Assembly (NCBI GenBank): GCA_022764165.1
Contig: JALERM010000092.1
Span: forward strand, 1-37,432
Source: Eubacterium sp.
Lineage (GTDB): Bacteria; Bacillota; Clostridia; Lachnospirales; Lachnospiraceae
Direction of reading: 5' to 3'
Length of the DNA stretch: 37,432 nt
Positions 31,513 through 37,432 of this stretch are shown here, one piece after another. Both the position numbers and the translations under genes were made by a program. Under the pieces are notes generated by a model that saw only the letters and a list, made by a program, of their open reading frames with translations, was not told where the DNA came from and did no database searches. Numbering within the stretch: the first letter of the stretch is position 1; the number at the start of each line of letters is the position of its first letter.

Positions 31513-34335
31513 TTATTCCTCCGTACGCATCAATTCCAGAATATTGTCACTTTCTTTCCTATGGTAGCATATTCCGGTCATGATAGCGAGAGAAACCATA
31601 GTGATTATCAGAGAAAGAACATACATCTCCCACGGAAATTGCAGTTTGATCTCACCAAAATACTGTTTTAACACTCGTCCGATTCCATAGGTGATTGGTA
31701 ACGAGATGAGAACTGACCAGATAAAACCACGAATCCACATTCCCATATTTTCATAAAATAGCATTTTCTGTATCTGACATTCCTGCATTCCTACAGAGCG
31801 GAGCATAGCCATCTCTTTTCTTCTGACAACTGCCCTTCCCCGAATCGAATTATATAGATTGAGGAGACAGATCAGTGCTGTAAATATCACAAATCCGATT
31901 GCAAGCACACGAATGATATAGTTAATCGTCTCTGCTACTGAGGTAAGCATTTCCTTTTCCCCTGCAGCATAAACAAGGAATTCCTCATGATTTTCATTAC
32001 TCAGATTCTGCAGTTTCTGAGCCAGTTCCCCATCTGTATCCGATAATTTGATCCACAGCTTACGGCTCATCACGTTATAGTTGCCATCCTGATGCAGACT
32101 GTCCTTGCTGGATAAAACCTGATTCATCTGTTCTGCTGTATCTGTACTTACGATCATCCAGATAAACTCCCCATGGAATGTTACATAATTTTCGATATCG
32201 GCTGCATCGGCATATCCGACTAATGTCACATCAAAGTTTTCCTGCCGATCCGTTTTCTGATTATATAGAGAAATAGGGAAAATACTTCCCGGCTCCATAT
32301 CACATATCCGGTCCATTTCATACATTCGATAATGATCCGGCCGGTAATTCTCAAAGCTTATGTTATCCGTAGACATCTGAATATTCTGATAAAAAATGCC
32401 AGGATATGTTACACTGTTAAGCATCTTGGAATCCACTCCACATTTCCTGGCGATGTTCTGAAATGTTTCATGATCTACAGCCAAAATATTCATTATCTCA
32501 AAGCGATAACCAGTATCATCTGATACCAGTTTTTCAAAGTCCTCATCCGTTAATTTACCATGATAATACTCCTGGGCGATCGCCTGATAGGTATCCCAGT
32601 ATTTCTGATTCAGCAGTCTTCCATCAAATTGCCCTGCGAACATGCCCTCATACCATTCCTTTGTTTCTAGCACGGAGGACTCTTCCATGATTTCCTTTTT
32701 TAAGGCAAGGTACATTTGGGCATTTCCGCTTTTTTCTGCCAACACATAGTGATAATCATCCAGATTTGTCCGGATCGTCACATCATCCACCAGTCGATAC
32801 TGTACCATCTGCGTGACTGCATTCGTACCAAAAGTAGTCACAATCAGTACAATCATAAATACTGCAACCGCTCGGATAATACTTTTTGATTTGTAACTCT
32901 GCCTGTGTAAATGATTACGCGCCAGCAAGATTTCTGTCTTTCCTTTTTTCAGCAAATATTTAGGGCTCTTATACGCTTTTTTACTTATATTCCCAGTTCC
33001 TCTTATACTCTCAATCGGACCAATCTTACCAATTTTTCTTGCAGGGAGCATCGAGGAAATCACCACGGTAATTAAACTGAACACAATCACCAACAGAAGA
33101 TTAAGCGGTGTAATCATCAGATGAACCGTATCATTGTTAATCTTAGCTGCTACAATAGAATCTTCTAATTTAACGATATATGGCTGTAATACCATCATCC
33201 CGACTTTTACTGTAACAAGACCTGTCAAAATACCGATGGGAAGTGTAAACAATAAAAGTGTAAATGATTCATAATATACACTGCTGTTTTTCTGATGCTT
33301 CGTTGCTCCTACCGAAGACAACATTCCCAGGTAACGGCTTCGCTCCTCAAAGGAGATGTTGAATCCATTGTAAATTAGAATCATGGATACGACCAATATA
33401 AAGATCAGGAAGAAAATCACGATAAAGTTAATGATGATATTCATACTGGAATCAGAAGATTGTGCCGCAAAAACCAGAACAAGATCATTAAATTCATAGG
33501 AACCCTGATCTGTCCCCATAATTTTCTGTATATCAGAGACATTGTAGTTTTTCTTTACATCCATTTTACAAAAAACATTGATTGTCTCCCTGTTTCCCAT
33601 ATCATTAGGTGTATAAGCAATTGCAGAATAAAAAGCACCTGTTTTTGTCTCATAAGAAGGGGCCTCTATAATGCCTACAATCAAATAATTCTCCCTCATT
33701 CCTGTGGATGTATGAATCTCCTCGAAACTGTCACTATCTTCATAAAACGGGAAATCCTGTGGAACTTCCACGGTTTCTCCATACTTCACTGTCAAATTGT
33801 AAAAAGGAAAAACTGTACTTTCCACATCCGGATTGATTCCTTTGATACTTCTGCTAAATGAAGAAACTGTAATATGGTCCCCCACTTGAAGTCTGGCACC
33901 ATCGTCAATCGCAGTTTTACTGACAACCACTTCATTTTCTTTCTCCGGAATACGTCCCTCCACAAGCTTTATATTCATCCAGTCAAAGCAGGAATCCGAA
34001 TAGGCTTTTAATTTCCAATATGGTTTTTCAGGGTTCTTAGATTGCTCACAATCCGAATAACCCATATCATAGGAAACTGCAGTTTCTTTGACAAAATCCA
34101 GGTTCTGAATCTGTTGATACTGATTGGCATCAGCATCATAGGCTATCACATGCCAGCTCCCGTTTTTTGATTCTGCAACCTGTGTCAGATAGCTGATTGC
34201 CGTATCCTTACCTACAAACACACATGTCATCAGCAGCACCATAAGAAAAATCCCCAACGCCGTTATGAAGGTTCGCTTCTTATTTTGTTTCATATATTGT
34301 CTGGTCACATAGAATATGATTTTTTTATTTTTCAT
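31513..34335 (-). CDS. FtsX-domain ABC permease (large, two-domain)
   Basis: 940 residues. TM1 is at about 19-42 after a basic start (MKQNKKRTFITALGIFL), then a large exterior domain (about 45-300), three TMs ending in the FtsX-type ARKIGKIGPIESIRG, a fifth TM near 485-505, a second exterior domain (~510-795) and a final TM triplet with FtsX sequence AMLRSVGMQECQIQKML. This double-FtsX layout belongs to MacB/Vex/Bce-type exporters of peptides and antibiotics or cell-envelope stress. It overlaps the ATPase gene by 11 nt. Confidence 0.9.
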   Translation of the reverse strand: MKNKKIIFYVTRQYMKQNKKRTFITALGIFLMVLLMTCVFVGKDTAISYLTQVAESKNGSWHVIAYDADANQYQQIQNLDFVKETAVSYDMGYSDCEQSKNPEKPYWKLKAYSDSCFDWMNIKLVEGRIPEKENEVVVSKTAIDDGARLQVGDHITVSSFSRSIKGINPDVESTVFPFYNLTVKYGETVEVPQDFPFYEDSDSFEEIHTSTGMRENYLIVGIIEAPSYETKTGAFYSAIAYTPNDMGNRETINVFCKMDVKKNYNVSDIQKIMGTDQGSYEFNDLVLVFAAQSSDSSMNIIINFIVIFFLIFILVVSMILIYNGFNISFEERSRYLGMLSSVGATKHQKNSSVYYESFTLLLFTLPIGILTGLVTVKVGMMVLQPYIVKLEDSIVAAKINNDTVHLMITPLNLLLVIVFSLITVVISSMLPARKIGKIGPIESIRGTGNISKKAYKSPKYLLKKGKTEILLARNHLHRQSYKSKSIIRAVAVFMIVLIVTTFGTNAVTQMVQYRLVDDVTIRTNLDDYHYVLAEKSGNAQMYLALKKEIMEESSVLETKEWYEGMFAGQFDGRLLNQKYWDTYQAIAQEYYHGKLTDEDFEKLVSDDTGYRFEIMNILAVDHETFQNIARKCGVDSKMLNSVTYPGIFYQNIQMSTDNISFENYRPDHYRMYEMDRICDMEPGSIFPISLYNQKTDRQENFDVTLVGYADAADIENYVTFHGEFIWMIVSTDTAEQMNQVLSSKDSLHQDGNYNVMSRKLWIKLSDTDGELAQKLQNLSNENHEEFLVYAAGEKEMLTSVAETINYIIRVLAIGFVIFTALICLLNLYNSIRGRAVVRRKEMAMLRSVGMQECQIQKMLFYENMGMWIRGFIWSVLISLPITYGIGRVLKQYFGEIKLQFPWEMYVLSLIITMVSLAIMTGICYHRKESDNILELMRTEE

Positions 34336-35032
34336 CTACACTGCCTCCAATATTTCGAATCCGCTCATTACTGACAATCCTGCCATCTTCAAGGTAAATC
34401 ATACGATCTGCCTGAAGAGCAATGCTCTCATCATGGGTAATTAAAATCAACGTCTGCTTATGTTTACGATTTGATTCCTTTAGCAAATGAATGATCTCTT
34501 CTCCATTTTTCCGATCAAGATTTCCGGTGGGTTCATCAGCCAGCAGAATCGCCGGATGGGTATAAATTGCCCGTCCCACAGATACTCTCTGCTGCTGTCC
34601 TCCTGACAATTGATTTGGCAAATTCTTTCTGCGATCTGAAAGCCCCAAATCACTGACAATGGAATTCAAACGCTCCTCATCCAATTCTCTCCCATCGAGT
34701 AAATGCGGCAGTACAATATTTTCATCCACATTCAATACCGGGATCAAATTATAAAACTGATATACCAGACCAATCTGTCTGCGCCGAAAAATTGCCAGCT
34801 GACTCTCCTTTAACGAATGGATATCTGTCCCGTCAATATAAACTTTTCCGCTCGTAGGCTTGTCCACACCTCCTAAAATATGTAACAACGTTGATTTTCC
34901 GCTTCCCGATGGCCCGATAATAGATACAAACTCTCCTTGCTCCACAGAAAACGATACATGATCCAACGCCTTTACCTGTGTATTTCCTTCACCATATGTT
35001 TTGACAAGATTCTCACACCTTAAAATTTCCAT
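34325..35032 (-). CDS. ABC transporter ATPase (MacB/Bce type)
   Basis: 235 residues from the ATG at 35032 (GGAGG 8 nt upstream; an in-frame ATG at 35047 overlaps that site). Walker A GPSGSGKS (40-47), Q-loop YQFYNLIPVL, signature LSGGQQQRVSVGRA (142-155), Walker B ILLADEPTGNLD (162-173) and H-loop ITHDE. It powers the adjacent FtsX permease. It is the first gene of a four-gene operon with the permease, response regulator and kinase. Confidence 0.95.
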   Translation of the reverse strand: MEILRCENLVKTYGEGNTQVKALDHVSFSVEQGEFVSIIGPSGSGKSTLLHILGGVDKPTSGKVYIDGTDIHSLKESQLAIFRRRQIGLVYQFYNLIPVLNVDENIVLPHLLDGRELDEERLNSIVSDLGLSDRRKNLPNQLSGGQQQRVSVGRAIYTHPAILLADEPTGNLDRKNGEEIIHLLKESNRKHKQTLILITHDESIALQADRMIYLEDGRIVSNERIRNIGGSVDEK

Positions 35033-35101
35033 GAAACATACCTCCATCTGTTGATATAATGATTATAACTCCTTGCAGTGACTATCAGGTGAATTTCTCG
35101 G

Positions 35102-35115
35102 TGACATTTTTGTCA
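35102..35115. promoter_or_regulatory. BceR-like binding site upstream of the ABC operon
   Basis: TGACA-N4-TGTCA, an inverted repeat like the TNACA-N4-TGTNA sites of BceR-type regulators, lies 70 nt before the ATPase ATG and upstream of a TATAAT-like -10 (about 35054-35062). It suggests autoregulation of the module by its response regulator. The remaining bases up to 35337 hold the flotillin leader; I see no gene there. Confidence 0.6.
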
Positions 35116-35337
35116 TAATTGAAAAAGTCAATGTACGCGGAATTGAAGAATCGTTATTCTTCTGCAAAAAAGAAATAGCACCTCTTATTTCGCCGATGTA
35201 ATTCTTTATTTTTCTGCGGCTCTAAAGTACAATATATCCATAAGCATGAAACAATCGCCCGGAGGTTCTGAAAGAACCATATCCACGCGTAGAATCGTGT
35301 CGAAAAAAACACACAGGTAACCAGAAAGGAGAAATGT

Positions 35338-36771
35338 ATGGAAATTTTAATTGGTGTTGCCGCTGTCATTGTTCTATTTATCATTATTATCCTGATCGGG
35401 TATGTAAAAGCTCCGCCGGATACGGCGTACATGATATCCGGTTTTCGTAAACCCCGCATTTTAATCGGTAAAGCCGGAATTCGCATTCCGTTCCTGGAAC
35501 GCCTTGACAAACTGTCCCTGAAGATGTTCTCTGTGGATGTTAAGACTACGGATTATGTTCCGAACGCAGAGTACATCAATGTGAAAGTCGATGCTACTGT
35601 TAAAATCCGTATTGGTCAGAGCGAAGAAATGATGTCGCTTGCATCCAAATTTTTCCTGAATGAGGGCGAGGACATGATTATTCGCCGTGTTCAGGATACT
35701 CTGGAAGGTAATATGCGTGAAATCGTTGGGCAGATGCGTCTGGAAGAAATGGTTACAGACCGCAAAGCTTTCGGTGAACGCGTTCAGGAAAATGCTATCC
35801 CTGACCTGAAAAAAATGGGTCTTGAGATGATATCCTTCAACGTTCAGTCCTTCTCCGACCAGAATAATGTGATCGAGGATCTTGGTATTGATAACATCTC
35901 ACAGATTAAAAAGGGAGCTGCCGTTGCAAAGGCTCAGGCTGATCGCGATATCGCAATCGCACAGGCACAGGCCGCTAAGGAAGCAAATGAAGCCAAGGTT
36001 CAATCTGAAATGGAAATTGCTGAAAAGCAGACCTCTTTGGCAATCCGTCAGGCCGAACTGAAAAAGCAGTCCGATGTAAAGAAGGCTGACGCAGATGCTG
36101 CTTACTCCATTCAGGAGCAGGAACAGCGTAAGGCAATTGAAGTTGCTTCTGCCAATGCTGACATCGCTCGCGCTGAACGTACTGCTGAACTGAAATCGAA
36201 AGAGGTGGATGTTACCAAGCAGACTTTGGATGCTCAGATCCGGGCAAAAGCTGATGCAGAGCGTTATGCCGCACAGCAGGCTGCAGAAGCCGAGTTATTC
36301 CGCCGTACCAAGGAAGCCGAAGCTAAGATGATTGAACGTCAGCATGAAGCAGAAGGTATCCGTGCCGTTGGTGAAGCGGAAGCTGAAGCAATCAGATTGA
36401 AAGCTCTGGCTGAAGCAGAAGGTATTGACAAGAAGGCAGAAGCCATGAAAAAATATGGCGAAGCCGCTGTGATTGAAATGATTATGGCTGCACTTCCTGA
36501 GATTGCCAAGAATGTTGCCGAACCTCTCAGCAAGGTTGACAAGATTACGATGTACGGTGAAGGCAACAGTGCGAAACTGCTCTCTGACATTGTCAACGGT
36601 ACTGCTCAGGTAACTGAAGGCATCAGCGCTGGTATGGGAATTGACATCAAGAGTCTCATCATGGGTGCTCTTGGCGGCAAAATAGCTGCTGATACCAACG
36701 CTCCTGTAGTGGTTGTACAGCCTGCTAAGGAGGCATCTGCCGCACAGGATGAAGAACCGGAAAATAAGTAA
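35338..36771 (+). CDS. Flotillin family protein (FloT/YqiK-like)
   Basis: 477 residues. One N-terminal membrane segment (about 3-21), then an SPFH/PHB domain (APPDTAYMISGFRKPRILIGKAGIRIPFLERLDKLSLKM ... VNVKVDATVKIRI-like region), and a long Glu/Ala-rich coiled-coil domain (AKAQADRDIAIAQAQAAKEANEAKV through AEAEAIRLKALAEAEG), ending in a Val-rich tail. Flotillins scaffold functional membrane microdomains. No NfeD-type partner is adjacent. Codon choice looks different from the neighbours: more CGT/CGC for Arg and more GCT/GCC. AGAAAGGAG lies 7 nt before the ATG. Confidence 0.95.
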   Translation: MEILIGVAAVIVLFIIIILIGYVKAPPDTAYMISGFRKPRILIGKAGIRIPFLERLDKLSLKMFSVDVKTTDYVPNAEYINVKVDATVKIRIGQSEEMMSLASKFFLNEGEDMIIRRVQDTLEGNMREIVGQMRLEEMVTDRKAFGERVQENAIPDLKKMGLEMISFNVQSFSDQNNVIEDLGIDNISQIKKGAAVAKAQADRDIAIAQAQAAKEANEAKVQSEMEIAEKQTSLAIRQAELKKQSDVKKADADAAYSIQEQEQRKAIEVASANADIARAERTAELKSKEVDVTKQTLDAQIRAKADAERYAAQQAAEAELFRRTKEAEAKMIERQHEAEGIRAVGEAEAEAIRLKALAEAEGIDKKAEAMKKYGEAAVIEMIMAALPEIAKNVAEPLSKVDKITMYGEGNSAKLLSDIVNGTAQVTEGISAGMGIDIKSLIMGALGGKIAADTNAPVVVVQPAKEASAAQDEEPENK

Positions 36772-36785
36772 TTAAGACAGCAAAC

Positions 36786-36832
36786 AAAAAAGCGATGAAC
36801 TGGCGTAAGTATCGTCATATCATCGCTTTTTT
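36786..36832. terminator. Terminator after the flotillin gene
   Basis: A 13-bp stem (36786-36798/36820-36832) with A6/T6 ends lies 14 nt after the stop. It works on both strands, so it may also end the minus-strand remnants. Confidence 0.85.
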
Positions 36833-36867
36833 AAACGTGGCTTATGCTAGATACAGCACGCTGAAAA

Positions 36868-37209
36868 CTATTCTTTTTCCCACAGCAAAATTCCATATTG
36901 TTCAATCATTTTTTTAGCTTCGTCTTCGCTTACATTTTCAATTTCACTGATTCCTTTATTCATATAATAGATACATTCCACATTATCAAAGTCCTTATCT
37001 TCTATACCTCCTTGTACCCACACAGCTTCTGTGCCTGCTTCTACAGGATCATGACGAAATATATAATCTCCGACAGTCGTTTGGCAATTAACAAAGGCAA
37101 CTGCTTTCTTCTCTCCATTTATTGTAATTTCTTTATAGCGACAATCTTCACATCTGATATGCCATACTGTTCATCATATTTCATATTCTTCGTTATACCA
37201 TTTTTTCAT
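36868..37209 (-). pseudogene. Small hypothetical gene interrupted by a double stop
   Basis: From an ATG at 37209 the frame reads MKKWYNEEYEI, resembling the start of TIGR04076 proteins, then two adjacent TGA codons (37171-37176). The same frame continues open to a TAG at 36868 with RCEDCRYKEITINGEKKAVAFVNCQ, DYIFRHDPVEAGTEAVWVQGG and a helical end EDEAKKMIEQYGILLWEKE, a plausible soluble ~95-residue domain with a CxxC pair. Either the gene was inactivated by substitutions, or an unrelated start was joined to another protein's end. I do not recognise the second part. Confidence 0.45.
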
Positions 37210-37221
37210 CGTATCTGGCTC

Positions 37222-37432
37222 CTATCTGCAATTCTTCTGATGAGCTTTAATCTTCTTTATCGCCCAATCATAATGACTGCTCGTTGTGCTGATAAAATAA
37301 CTTCCAATGCAGCTTCCGCCGACCCACGGGTAATAGGTATTAGTAAACAACTCTTCCTGTGAAAATGTTTCCAGTGCCTTCATAACCTTTCTGTGAGATT
37401 CCTTGAACTTTTGTAGGCTTCTTCCTCAGAAA
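37222..37432 (-). pseudogene. ClbS/DfsB-family (DUF1706) C-terminal part, cut by the window end
   Basis: The minus strand reads FKESHRKVMKALETFSQEEL, then YYPWVGGSCIGSYFISTT and SSHYDWAIKKIKAH before a TAG at 37222-37224: the C-terminal helix bundle of ClbS/DfsB-like proteins (ClbS itself protects against colibactin). Just inside the window edge the frame is interrupted: EEEAYK in one frame joins KFKESH in another near 37415, implying a frameshift. The N-terminal part lies outside. The gene is probably inactive. Confidence 0.6.

Noticed and set aside
36898-37362. Plus-strand frame of 154 codons rich in Phe/Ile
   Set aside because: It is antisense to the small decayed genes, has no ribosome-binding site, and its hydrophobicity comes from the AT-rich complement.

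Overview
The window looks like a chromosomal segment of an anaerobic, low-to-moderate-GC Firmicute, most likely a Lachnospiraceae member of the gut type. The signs are strong GGAGG ribosome-binding sites, consensus sigma-A promoters (TTGACA-N16/17-TATAAT), an oxygen-sensitive indolepyruvate:ferredoxin oxidoreductase, a superoxide reductase, a yjdF riboswitch and degenerate AAA/RhuM accessory genes. The genus cannot be fixed from sequence alone.

Layout. 1-700: end of a BlaR1/M56-type membrane protein, a strong terminator and a multi-hairpin element. 700-7000 (minus strand): a sulfur block with a YeiH-family exporter plus a small membrane partner, a C39-like peptidase with a class II glutamine amidotransferase, and an operon cysK - O-acetylhomoserine sulfhydrylase - CymR-like Rrf2 repressor. 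A dyad over the YeiH promoter resembles a CymR box, which would tie exporter and operon together. 6.9-7.8 kb: decayed DNA (DUF4340 fragment, a second multi-hairpin element, and a response regulator start fused by deletion to a histidine kinase end). 7.9-11.1 kb: YbaK-type deacylase, SGNH esterase, TetR regulator with a doubtful N-terminus, and a broken degV.

11.1-21.3 kb is the most coherent metabolic block: a sodium:solute symporter, an aminotransferase with an amidohydrolase, the minus-strand operon yerC-iorA-iorB-paaK-ACT, and a divergent acyl-CoA synthetase. Together they suit uptake and oxidative fermentation of aromatic amino acids to aryl-acetates with ATP recovery through CoA esters. 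The symporter, yerC and synthetase promoters share a TGGTTTA-type motif, a candidate operator for the TrpR-like YerC protein.

21.4-29.9 kb is mixed and accessory: a superoxide reductase fused to a BFD-like [2Fe-2S] domain, deoC, a coiled-coil gene bracketed by perfect 30-bp inverted repeats, a large helical protein of unknown function preceded by a striking array of six 53-nt units, a yjdF riboswitch with its gene, a shrunken AAA-ATPase gene, a broken rhuM, and a divergent XRE regulator / NYN-type PIN pair around a perfect 35-nt palindrome. 29.9-35.1 kb is a Bce/Vex-like module (ABC ATPase, 940-residue FtsX permease, response regulator, one-TM histidine kinase) with a TGACA-N4-TGTCA site upstream. 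35.3-36.8 kb encodes a flotillin, and the window ends in two decayed small genes (a possible TIGR04076-type start and a ClbS/DfsB-type end).

The least explained signals are the 53-nt phased array (25600-25918), the 30-bp inverted repeats around the coiled-coil gene, and the two multi-hairpin elements (511-692 and 7302-7458).
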